Below are positions 1 to 4,711 of a DNA stretch of 5,039 nt, one piece after another. Within the stretch, counting starts at the first letter, position 1. Each line of letters starts with the position of its first letter. The position numbers were made by a program, and so were the translations under genes. Source of the DNA: an uncultured Bacteroidota bacterium (GTDB lineage: Bacteria; Bacteroidota; Bacteroidia; Chitinophagales; Chitinophagaceae); NCBI GenBank assembly GCA_903905685.1, contig CAIVHI010000368.1, positions 1 through 5,039 on the forward strand, in the 5' to 3' direction. A model generated the notes under the pieces. The model had not been told where the DNA came from and searched no databases. It worked only from the letters and a program-made list of their open reading frames with translations.

Positions 1-597
1 ATCACTGTAATTAAATTCAATTAGCCGAATACCATGCTTTGGTAAAACATCCCTGCGGCGTTGATCGTAAAGCCTGCGTTGCTCGCCACGAGATGTACCG
101 CTTACTGTTTGTCTACGGTCGAAGATGGCAACGGTTTCAGTGTGTTGCTTTTCCCCGTATTCTACTACAAGGCTGAGCGAGGGATACCAGGCATCTACAG
201 GCAGTGGTGTGTTGGCATCGCCTAATAGAAACAGGAACCGATGCTGCCTGATAGCTTTAATTCCCAGCACCTCATCGCAGAGGTCTATTATGAATGCATC
301 ATCCTTGTCTTTGGGTACAGACGTTCTTGCGGCCTTATCTCGCAGGCTGTTGACGGGAGCTGCATTCACGGTCATATCCGCCACTTTACTGCTGCCTGTT
401 CCTTCAATTTCTACAACGCTCATAAAGTCATGCTCCGTATATCCACCACCTATACCAAAATCAGAAGCATAGAAACCAATCTTCCTGATCTTATCGCGCA
501 GCCGTTTTTGCTCCGGCTGGGCAGCTACTACCTTTTTCCTTACCAGGGCTATGACCTCATCTGCCTCCTGTCTGGTGAATACTGCTTTTCCGTTCAT
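1..597 (-). CDS. PD-(D/E)XK-like nuclease, C-terminus beyond window
   Basis: The reading frame is open for 199 codons from ATG (595-597) to the left edge, so the C-terminus is missing. The N-terminal half (residues about 5-45) is helical and charged, ending in an R-K-I-G-F-Y-x-S-D-F segment. The C-terminal half carries a pattern typical of small DUF559/Vsr-like endonucleases: P-V-D-A-W-Y-P (D135), then L-V-V-E-Y with E146, then K150-Q151-H152, followed by a basic helix and the beta-strand G-I-R-L-I-E-F (189-195). These residues fit the acidic catalytic core of the PD-(D/E)XK fold; the lysine position is uncertain. The gene starts 19 bp after the stop of an hsdS remnant, so it was probably the next gene of a type I restriction-modification operon whose further members lie to the left. 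Role in DNA cleavage is inferred from the fold; no substrate can be named. Confidence 0.82.
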   Translation of the reverse strand, partial: MNGKAVFTRQEADEVIALVRKKVVAAQPEQKRLRDKIRKIGFYASDFGIGGGYTEHDFMSVVEIEGTGSSKVADMTVNAAPVNSLRDKAARTSVPKDKDDAFIIDLCDEVLGIKAIRQHRFLFLLGDANTPLPVDAWYPSLSLVVEYGEKQHTETVAIFDRRQTVSGTSRGEQRRLYDQRRRDVLPKHGIRLIEFNYSD

Positions 598-616
598 TGT
601 ATAGTGGTTATCAGGT

Positions 617-730
617 TTATTTAGCTACTACCCCTGCCAGTTCCATCTCCTCCACATCTATCTCACCGCTCATTAAACGTGGCAGGAGTATGTCATTCAA
701 TGAATGGGGCAACCATCCAAGTATTTCGTT
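617..730 (-). pseudogene. hsdS: 3' remnant of type I restriction specificity subunit (HsdS)
   Basis: A 37-codon stretch that ends in TAA (617-619) encodes N-E-I-L-G-W-L-P-H-S followed by the segment LNDILLPRLMSGEIDVEEME. The L-L-P-R-L-M-S-G-E-I core is the characteristic C-terminal end of HsdS proteins, the DNA-recognition subunits of type I restriction-modification enzymes. Upstream in this frame there are three stops within 27 bp (TGA 731-733, TGA 737-739, TAA 743-745), so about 90 percent of a normal 400-residue HsdS is missing. The break lies between about 705 and 765, beside the end of the FtsZ-like gene. No IS end or target duplication is visible there. The remnant keeps the correct spacing to the nuclease gene downstream. 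The assignment rests on a short motif, so a chance match is possible but unlikely. Confidence 0.62.
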
Positions 731-765
731 TCAATTTCAAACTTACACAATTTTTTCACTCATAG

Positions 766-1251
766 TCAAATATAATCAACGATAGCATCATATCCATTCC
801 TAACAATATTCCCCACCACTTCTGCAACCACCTCATCCCCCTTCCGAAAGGCTTCCTCAAACGGCAAACTGCCAAATTGCTCACGCAATTTGTCGTTGGA
901 GAGGACTACAATGTGGTTGGTGTGTTGCCGTAATGCTTGAAGGCTGAGGAGGGCGGCTTCTTGGCGGGCTTTTTCGTAAGCAAAGGGCATGAATACGATG
1001 GCGGCGAAGGGTACTCCCCCGTCTTGGCACAGCTTCGCGATTGCGGGTGTGCCTTGGCTGCCGGTGGTACCGTCCAATCCGGCTACAAGTATTACTCCCG
1101 CGGTTCCATCGCCCATGTATTCCCGCGCGGAGGCCACCTGCGCCATGTCGGTAAGGCAGGCAAACTCCACTCCATCCACCTTATTGTTTTCCAAGTAGTC
1201 TACAGTGTTTCTACCTGCATGACCCACGCCTATTACTTTGATATTAGCCAT
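766..1251 (-). CDS. FtsZ/tubulin-like protein, nucleotide-binding domain only
   Basis: The 161-residue product aligns by eye with the N-terminal GTPase half of FtsZ. It starts with I-K-V-I-G-V-G-H-A-G-R-N (4-15, loop T1), has L-T-D-M-A-Q at 33-38 (T3), G-L-D-G-T-T-G-S-Q-G-T-P at 58-69 (T4, the tubulin signature, here diverged from GGGTGTG), F-M-P-F-A-Y-E-K-A-R at 87-96 (T5) and S-N-D-K-L at 118-122 (T6, guanine contact). The long helix H7 follows (about 130-150). The protein stops where FtsZ would enter the T7 synergy loop, so the catalytic aspartates that trigger GTP hydrolysis in the next subunit and the whole C-terminal domain are absent; FtsZ proper is normally well over 300 residues. It is unlikely to be the cell-division protein. 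A regulator, a polymer cap, or a remnant are possible. ATG at 1251 is supported by a TACTTTTG box just upstream. Confidence 0.88.
   Translation of the reverse strand: MANIKVIGVGHAGRNTVDYLENNKVDGVEFACLTDMAQVASAREYMGDGTAGVILVAGLDGTTGSQGTPAIAKLCQDGGVPFAAIVFMPFAYEKARQEAALLSLQALRQHTNHIVVLSNDKLREQFGSLPFEEAFRKGDEVVAEVVGNIVRNGYDAIVDYI
767..774 (-). promoter_or_regulatory. possible -7 box upstream of hsdS remnant/nuclease
   Basis: TATATTTG on the minus strand fits the Bacteroidota -7 consensus and spans the stop codon of the FtsZ-like gene. No good TTTG -33 element is found 17-23 bp upstream, so this is a weak candidate for transcription of the nuclease gene. Confidence 0.25.
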
Positions 1252-1268
1252 TGTTTCTTGGTTTTCAG

Positions 1269-1276
1269 CAAAAGTA
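1269..1276 (-). promoter_or_regulatory. probable -7 box of FtsZ-like gene
   Basis: TACTTTTG on the minus strand matches TAnnTTTG and ends 17 bp before the ATG at 1251, which predicts a very short leader. A TTTG lies 14 bp upstream, inside the REP-like palindrome (1288-1317). That spacing is shorter than the usual 17-23, so the -33 assignment is weak. Confidence 0.45.
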
Positions 1277-1287
1277 CATGTGGGCTA

Positions 1288-1317
1288 CGCCAAACTGTGT
1301 CGCCGCAATTTGGGGCG
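1288..1317. repeat. REP-like palindrome, copy 1
   Basis: The plus strand reads CGCCAAA, then CTG-TGTCG-CCG-CAA, then TTTGGGGCG: outer arms CGCCAAA and TTTGG(GG)CG can pair around a short interior. A second copy with 26 or more identical positions stands at 4652-4680, and there the inner CCG/CGG arms also pair. Both copies lie upstream of a minus-strand gene and have the same orientation. This looks like a dispersed extragenic palindrome of the host genome. Confidence 0.6.
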
Positions 1318-1550
1318 CGAAAAAAAACTTGTTTCGGTTATGCAGCCACACCGGGGCCTTCCACTTGAATGATCGTGTTGGTGAGACGTGCCTTCAACGT
1401 CGAAAACCCGCTGCCCACGCCCGCAGGCGGGTACACCGCTGGGTGCAGCTGGATGCGTTACCCCGTTCAGTTCGGCCACCAAGGGTTCCAAGTTTGCCGG
1501 CGCACAGTGCGGCATCCATCGGCATTGCACCAACCCCGGTCTGACGTCCC
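1318..1550. other. non-coding stretch, no gene recognised
   Basis: No convincing gene is visible here. The longest minus-strand frame through it (1285-1563) would give a 92-residue product rich in C, H, P, R and W with no recognisable family, and it runs through the REP-like palindrome. The stretch contains a small perfect inverted repeat CCCGC-AG-GCGGG near 1420-1431. It may be part of a longer dispersed repeat of this genome, which one window cannot show. Confidence 0.5.
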
Positions 1551-1616
1551 ACATCAACACCATGCCGTTGCAACATCAACCCCATGTTGTCGCAACATCA
1601 ACCCTACAACGATGTG
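1551..1616. repeat. three 22-bp iteron-like tandem repeats
   Basis: Three units of 22 bp follow each other without a gap: 1551-1572, 1573-1594 and 1595-1616. Each begins ACATCAAC; units 1 and 2 also share CCATG and the GCA at the end, while unit 3 is diverged in its second half. CAACATCAA occurs at 1571-1579 and 1593-1601 and again at 1924-1932 beside the promoter of the replication initiator. A perfect inverted repeat ATGTTG-TCG-CAACAT (1584-1598) spans the boundary of units 2 and 3. The period equals two helical turns and is typical of plasmid iterons bound by initiator proteins. Function is inferred. Confidence 0.55.
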
Positions 1617-1936
1617 CCGCTTAAGGGGAGGGGATTAAAGGGGAATGAAATTAAGCAAATTTCAAGTGGAGGGGGAGTGGAGGCGCTGCGCGGGCGCACG
1701 CCCACACGCGGGGCGGTTGGCTTTTTTTTAGGGGAAGCCTCCGGCGGCTGCTTTTTTTAATTTTTTTTTTAACGGGTGTCGGCAGGCCAAGGATGGCTGT
1801 TTGCGGGCGGGCCGCGTGTTTGGACAGCTCTCGCGGGGCCTGGCGGGGTGCCGTTTTTCGGTGGGCGGCATCGCCACCCGTTCTCAGCGCAACCGGTTCG
1901 AAATTCCTTATTCGCCTGCAAACCAACATCAAGTTT
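1617..1936. other. non-coding stretch with G-runs, hairpins and T-tracts
   Basis: No gene is recognised. Three GGGG runs lie at 1625-1643, and GAAATT-AAGCA-AATTTC forms a small hairpin at 1647-1663. A GC-rich hairpin CGCCC/GGGCG (1699-1715) precedes T8 at 1722-1729, and a weak hairpin AGCC/GGCT (1736-1749) precedes T7 (1752-1758) and T10 (1761-1770). The T-tracts could be the AT-rich part of an origin or terminator tails. Around 1860-1878 GGTG(G)GCG pairs with CGCCACC. Confidence 0.45.
1736..1770 (+). terminator. possible weak intrinsic terminator
   Basis: A short stem AGCC/GGCT with a 6-nt loop is followed two bases later by T7, AA and T10. The tail is excellent but the stem is short, and no plus-strand gene ends upstream, so it would only make sense for an unrecognised small RNA. 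Confidence 0.25.
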
Positions 1937-1958
1937 TCAACAATTTAAAATTTGTTGA
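1937..1958. promoter_or_regulatory. palindrome overlapping -33 box, candidate operator
   Basis: TCAACAA (1937-1943), eight AT-rich bases, and TTGTTGA (1952-1958) form a perfect 7-bp-arm palindrome. Its right arm overlaps the TTTG -33 element of the promoter for the replication genes, so a protein bound here would block RNA polymerase. The iteron word CAACATCAA lies five bases upstream (1924-1932). Autorepression by the initiator is a plausible inference. Confidence 0.45.
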
Positions 1959-1979
1959 TTCGATGAAAAAATATCTTTG
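1951..1979 (+). promoter_or_regulatory. Bacteroidota-type promoter of replication genes
   Basis: TTTG at 1951-1954, 17 bp spacing, and TATCTTTG at 1972-1979 fit the Bacteroidota primary sigma consensus (TTTG, 17-23 bp, TAnnTTTG) at both elements. Transcription would start near 1985 and give a leader of about 240 nt before the ATG at 2226. Confidence 0.62.
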
Positions 1980-2038
1980 TAAAATTTGGTTTTGGGCATT
2001 GGGGCACCTTACATTTGCGTCGCAACGCCGGCCCCTAT

Positions 2039-2081
2039 GGGCACTGCCGGGTGCAGGCGCCCGATGGTGGGCATTGCCGGG
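2039..2081 (+). repeat. direct repeat pair in leader
   Basis: GGGCACTGCCGGG (2039-2051) and GGGCATTGCCGGG (2069-2081) differ at one base and lie 30 bp apart. A partial relative, GGGCATTGGGG, occurs near 1994. They lie in the untranslated leader of the initiator gene; no role can be read from sequence. Confidence 0.4.
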
Positions 2082-2097
2082 ACAAAGGGGCCCAAGT

Positions 2098-2147
2098 GCG
2101 GCCGTAGTGCCGCAGCCATGCCGTAGCGGCAAGGCAGGCGAAACGCC
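2098..2147 (+). promoter_or_regulatory. three consecutive GC-rich hairpins in leader
   Basis: Three perfect small inverted repeats follow each other at 5-nt intervals: GCGGC/GCCGC (2098-2113, 6-nt loop), TGCCG/CGGCA (2119-2131, 3-nt loop) and GGCG/CGCC (2137-2147, 3-nt loop). They end about 80 nt before the start codon of the initiator. They could control expression of the initiator in RNA or act as single-strand structures at an origin. Confidence 0.4.
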
Positions 2148-2225
2148 GGCAAGGAAATGGAAGAAGGGCGGCAAGCCCGCAGCGTGAGGGCAGATATTCT
2201 CCAAACAACTATAAACCAACCAGAT

Positions 2226-3170
2226 ATGGCAAGAATGAGGTGCATAAAGCCTTCCTTTTGGGAAGACGACAAAGTGGCGGAGTTGTCGATGCAGGCCAAA
2301 CTGGTCTTCATCGGACTGTGGAATTTTGCCGACGATTTGGGCACGGTGTCGGGCAACCACACCTTTTTGCGGAACCGGATGTTGCCCTATGCCGATATCT
2401 CCGCTGCCGAATTTTCGGGCTGGATGGCCGAAATCGTGACGCATGGCCTCGCCGGAGTTTTCTGCTACAAGGGCGTGGAATACATGTACATATCGGGTTT
2501 TGCCAAGCACCAGACCATCAACACGCCCAATTATACCGACCTCCTGGTGCCCCCCAAGGCAAGTCCGCTCTATGCCCAATGGCTGGCCAAGGGTGCGAGG
2601 GCACGTCAGGGTGCTGCGGGCAAGCAGTCGGCCACCGGCGTATTTGGTGCCGAGCCCGATGTGGTGGAAGTGCGCTTCGAGCCGCAGCCTAACACCCCCG
2701 ATGCACCTGTGCCGCCCGCCGATGGTGGGGTTCTGCCGCCACCGCCCGTGCAGCGTATGGGCCGCCCAGGGCCACAACCACCGACGCAGGAGGCACCCGG
2801 GCGCACCACAATGGCACAATCGGTACCGAAGCAACCGGCGGTATTGTTTCGGGAGTGCCGCTATGCCGACTTTGCGGTTTTTGAGGCCGAGTTGGCCAAA
2901 GACCCCGGATATGCCGAATTCGACATGAAATTCTATTACGACCGACTGCTGAACTGGAGCGACCAGGGTCATGCACGTGCCAACTGGATTGCCTTGGCCA
3001 AGGCGTTCATGGCGGGCGACGAGCGCGACGGCAATGCAGCCAAGAAAAACAAAGCAAACGACAAGCGACATGGCACAATCAACGGAAAACCACATGGAAA
3101 ATCCCAAAGACCTACCCACATTGCTTCGGGAGACCTACTCAGACCGGGAGCTGACTTTTGGGACAACTGA
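2226..3170 (+). CDS. phage-type replication initiator / replisome organiser
   Basis: The 314-residue product begins M-A-R-M-R-C-I-K-P-S-F-W-E-D-D-K-V-A-E-L and continues with A-K-L-V-F-I-G-L-W-N-F-A-D-D (24-37), G-N-H-T-F-L-R-N-R (43-51) and L-P-Y-A-D-I (53-58). This is the winged-helix N-terminal domain found in phage replication proteins that bind the origin. A proline-rich linker covers about 152-204. The C-terminal part (about 207-266) has the arrangement F-Y-Y-D-R-L-L-N-W-S-D (236-246) and N-W-I-A-L-A-K-A-F-M (253-262), common at the end of Bacteroidota phage replication proteins and probably the contact to the loader or helicase. An upstream in-frame ATG at 2157 would add 23 residues in the hairpin leader; family members start near I-K-P-x-F-W, so 2226 is preferred. 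The last 33 residues are encoded in the overlap with the helicase-loader gene and look poorly constrained. Origin binding is inferred from the family. Confidence 0.88.
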   Translation: MARMRCIKPSFWEDDKVAELSMQAKLVFIGLWNFADDLGTVSGNHTFLRNRMLPYADISAAEFSGWMAEIVTHGLAGVFCYKGVEYMYISGFAKHQTINTPNYTDLLVPPKASPLYAQWLAKGARARQGAAGKQSATGVFGAEPDVVEVRFEPQPNTPDAPVPPADGGVLPPPPVQRMGRPGPQPPTQEAPGRTTMAQSVPKQPAVLFRECRYADFAVFEAELAKDPGYAEFDMKFYYDRLLNWSDQGHARANWIALAKAFMAGDERDGNAAKKNKANDKRHGTINGKPHGKSQRPTHIASGDLLRPGADFWDN

Positions 3171-4023
3171 CGAAGACAAAAGCTGGACGGCGACCGAACT
3201 GACCGGCTCGGAAACGGAAGACGCGCTGAATGCGGCCAGGCGCGAGAAATACTACCGCGAAAAACAGCGCAACGAATTCAGGATGGAGCGCGAGCGGGTG
3301 GAAGCACTGAATGCCCCCTGGCCTGCCGAAATCATGCTGGAATATGTGCGGTTCAGGGCCATGCGTTTCGGGTTCAGCAGGAATTATGCGGAGGGCGACG
3401 TTTTGGGTAAGGACGGACGGCGGGTGTTTCGGCTGGATGCCGCCAACTCGGCCATCTACCACATCCTGAGCCTCTATTTCACCAACGACCCCGCCTTCGA
3501 GCAACTGCAACTGCCCGGTGCCGACTGCAAGGCCGCAGGCTGGAAGCTGAACCGCGGTTTGCTGGTGTGCGGGGCCATAGGGTGCGGCAAAACCAAGATG
3601 ATGCAGCTCTTCGCCGTCAACAAAAAACAGAACTACGAAGTATTGAGTGCCACCGAAATGGCCAACCAGTATACCACCAAGGGCGAATACGCGGGCGCCA
3701 AAATCATAGAGCAATTCACGGGCCAGCACCGCCCCATACAGGTGCTGCACGAGGGCAACCTGTGGCAGGGCAGCCTCGGCCTCTGCATAGACGACATTGG
3801 CACGGAAGAAGACAAAGTGTTTTATGGCAACAAAAGCAATGTGGTGGCCGAGATTTTGGCGGCGCGATACGGCAACGGCAATTTGCCTTGGCATATGACC
3901 CACGCCACCACCAACCTCAACTTGCGCGGCCTCACGGAGCGGTATGGCGAGCGGCTGGTGAGCCGCATGAAGGAGATGTGGAACGTGATACAACTGCCCG
4001 GCGAAGACCGCCGCCATGCCTGA
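3070..4023 (+). CDS. DnaC-like AAA+ helicase loader
   Basis: The 317-residue product has a charged, probably coiled N-terminal segment (about 47-80), then an AAA+ ATPase core. Walker A is G-A-I-G-C-G-K-T (168-175), Walker B is L-G-L-C-I-D-D-I-G (236-244), sensor 1 is T-H-A-T-T-N-L-N (277-284), and R-Y-G-E-R-L-V-S-R-M (291-300) is the arginine-bearing motif of DnaC/DnaI/IstB-type loaders. Such proteins place the ring-shaped replicative helicase on origin DNA opened by an initiator, which fits the upstream gene. The start is uncertain: ATG at 3070 overlaps the initiator gene by 101 bp, ATG at 3094 by 77 bp; an earlier in-frame ATG at 2971 is rejected because its extra residues are the shadow of the initiator. 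IstB of transposons is the main alternative, but no IstA lies nearby. Confidence 0.92.
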   Translation: MAQSTENHMENPKDLPTLLRETYSDRELTFGTTDEDKSWTATELTGSETEDALNAARREKYYREKQRNEFRMERERVEALNAPWPAEIMLEYVRFRAMRFGFSRNYAEGDVLGKDGRRVFRLDAANSAIYHILSLYFTNDPAFEQLQLPGADCKAAGWKLNRGLLVCGAIGCGKTKMMQLFAVNKKQNYEVLSATEMANQYTTKGEYAGAKIIEQFTGQHRPIQVLHEGNLWQGSLGLCIDDIGTEEDKVFYGNKSNVVAEILAARYGNGNLPWHMTHATTNLNLRGLTERYGERLVSRMKEMWNVIQLPGEDRRHA

Positions 4024-4080
4024 TGCCGCCCCCACCTGCACCCGGACCCGAAAACCCGCCGGAAGCAGTACCGTCTCTTT

Positions 4081-4129
4081 GGCCATGCCCCCCGGATGTT
4101 CAGCATCGCCGGGGGGCATGGCCGTTTTA
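4081..4129 (+). terminator. strong intrinsic terminator after replication genes
   Basis: GGCCATGCCCCCCGG (4081-4095) and its exact complement (4109-4123) form a 15-bp stem with a 13-nt loop in which ATG and CAT (4096-4098, 4104-4106) can pair further. GTTTTAG follows at 4123-4129. It ends the plus-strand unit 57 bp after the loader stop. The stem is very stable, the U-tract short. Confidence 0.8.
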
Positions 4130-4137
4130 GTGTTGTG

Positions 4138-4154
4138 CCGCCAAAATTCGGCGG
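4138..4154. repeat. small inverted repeat, possible degenerate REP relative
   Basis: CCGCC (4138-4142), AAAATTC, GGCGG (4150-4154). The word CGCCAAA also begins the REP-like palindromes at 1288 and 4652, but the interior is missing. It may be an eroded copy or an unrelated hairpin. Confidence 0.3.
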
Positions 4155-4202
4155 GTTGGCACCGGTGCAGAAAACGGCGGGGAATGTAGGATAGGGGCAT
4201 CC

Positions 4203-4229
4203 CCGCCTATGCATCATCTATCGGCCAAC
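4203..4229. repeat. 27-bp direct repeat, distal copy
   Basis: This copy matches 4685-4711 at 25 of 27 positions, sharing CCGCCTAT, CATCATCTATC and GCCAAC; similarity stops abruptly on both sides. It lies 18 bp beyond the stop of the HEPN gene. On the minus strand it still spells T-T-G then codons for A-D-R-stop, as in the other copy, and one of the two differences is synonymous there. Confidence 0.6.
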
Positions 4230-4247
4230 TAACAACGTATTGGCAAC

Positions 4248-4592
4248 CTAAATTCTTTGGACGCGTTGAAGGTCAATGGCAAATTCCCGATACAAACCCG
4301 ACAATATCATCAACTGTTCGTAATCATGCACCTTAAACGGTTTATATAAACCATCGCCTATTTCGCGCTGCCGCTTTGGCTTGCCCGAAGGCAACCTTCT
4401 CGACTTGGCATTTTCAAAATCGAAAAAATCGGTAATCCGAAGGGTCTTGCAAATCTGTGCTTTCAGCAAAAGTTCAAAAACATAGCCGCCCAAGTAATAT
4501 GCATCATCGTAGAAACCGGTTTCACAAAACAACTCGGCAACACGCAATTTGTGGTCTGCCAGGGCCATTATCTCCAGTTCCGTCTTCACCAT
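4248..4592 (-). CDS. short HEPN-domain protein
   Basis: The 114-residue product starts at ATG 4592; an upstream TTG at 4598 would add only two residues. H-K-L-R-V-A-E-L-F-C-E-T-G (about 14-26) and Y-D-D-A-Y-Y-L-G-G-Y-V-F-E-L-L-L-K-A (28-45) are the two core helices of the HEPN family, and Y-K-P-F-K-V-H-D-Y-E-Q-L-M-I-L-S-G-L-Y (83-101) is the third. HEPN proteins are all-helical; many are RNases of toxin-antitoxin and defence systems, often next to a MNT nucleotidyltransferase. Here no partner is adjacent and the catalytic R-x4-6-H motif is not evident. The protein ends soon after the third helix, while relatives usually run on for some tens of residues, so it may be 3'-truncated next to the direct repeat at 4203. 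Function is not established. Confidence 0.82.
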   Translation of the reverse strand: MVKTELEIMALADHKLRVAELFCETGFYDDAYYLGGYVFELLLKAQICKTLRITDFFDFENAKSRRLPSGKPKRQREIGDGLYKPFKVHDYEQLMILSGLYREFAIDLQRVQRI

Positions 4593-4604
4593 CCCCAATT
4601 TCTA

Positions 4605-4612
4605 CAAAAATA
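4605..4612 (-). promoter_or_regulatory. probable -7 box of HEPN gene
   Basis: TATTTTTG on the minus strand matches TAnnTTTG and ends 12 bp before the ATG at 4592, giving an almost leaderless transcript. The -33 region has only TGTTT at a suitable distance of about 20 bp. Confidence 0.4.
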
Positions 4613-4651
4613 AGGAATCCTACAATAATTGGAAACACCCATGTTTGCCTA

Positions 4652-4680
4652 CGCCAAACCGTGTCGCGGCAATTTGGGCG
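4652..4680. repeat. REP-like palindrome, copy 2
   Basis: CGCCAAA-CCG-TGTCG-CGG-CAA-TTTGGGCG: outer arms of seven bases (with one extra G) enclose inner arms CCG/CGG and a five-base loop. It is the better-formed copy of the palindrome at 1288-1317 and lies between the barrel gene and the HEPN gene, directly followed by the 27-bp direct repeat. Confidence 0.62.
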
Positions 4681-4684
4681 GAAA

Positions 4685-4711
4685 CCGCCTATACATCATC
4701 TATCCGCCAAC
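4685..4711. repeat. 27-bp direct repeat, copy at gene end
   Basis: The partner of 4203-4229 in direct orientation. It covers the last codons and the stop (L-A-D-R-stop) of the barrel-like gene. Together the two copies bracket the HEPN gene and REP copy 2, a unit of about 480 bp. Confidence 0.6.

Noticed and set aside
125..785. Plus-strand frames opposite the nuclease and hsdS remnant
   Set aside because: They give low-complexity S/T/C-rich products without motifs, whereas the minus strand shows nuclease and HsdS motifs.
1285..1563. Minus-strand frame of 92 codons between the FtsZ-like gene and the iterons
   Set aside because: Composition (C, H, P, R, W) and overlap with the REP-like palindrome and the first tandem repeat suggest repeat DNA, not a gene; no domain is seen.
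1625..1675. Possible G-quadruplex from GGGG runs
   Set aside because: Only three runs are close together; the fourth is 27 nt away, so a stable quadruplex is doubtful.
1887..1905. GGTTCGAAAT resembling the T-loop of a tRNA
   Set aside because: The flanking bases do not form a 5-bp T-stem, and no acceptor, anticodon or D arms fit around it.
1801..2187. Plus-strand frame that includes M-K-K-Y-L-C-K-I-W-F at 1963
   Set aside because: The start overlaps the -33/-7 promoter spacer and the product follows the leader hairpins; it looks like non-coding GC-rich sequence read as W-A-L-P-G repeats.
1929..3119. Long minus-strand frame of 396 codons
   Set aside because: It is antisense to the initiator gene and its promoter, has no recognisable domain and is rich in H, R, G and C, as expected for the shadow of a G+C-rich gene.
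3070..4023. IstB transposition helper instead of a helicase loader
   Set aside because: The upstream gene is a phage-type replication initiator, not an IstA transposase, and no IS ends are visible.
3139..4200. Long minus-strand frame of 353 codons
   Set aside because: Shadow of the helicase-loader gene, which has complete AAA+ motifs on the plus strand; it also runs through the terminator.
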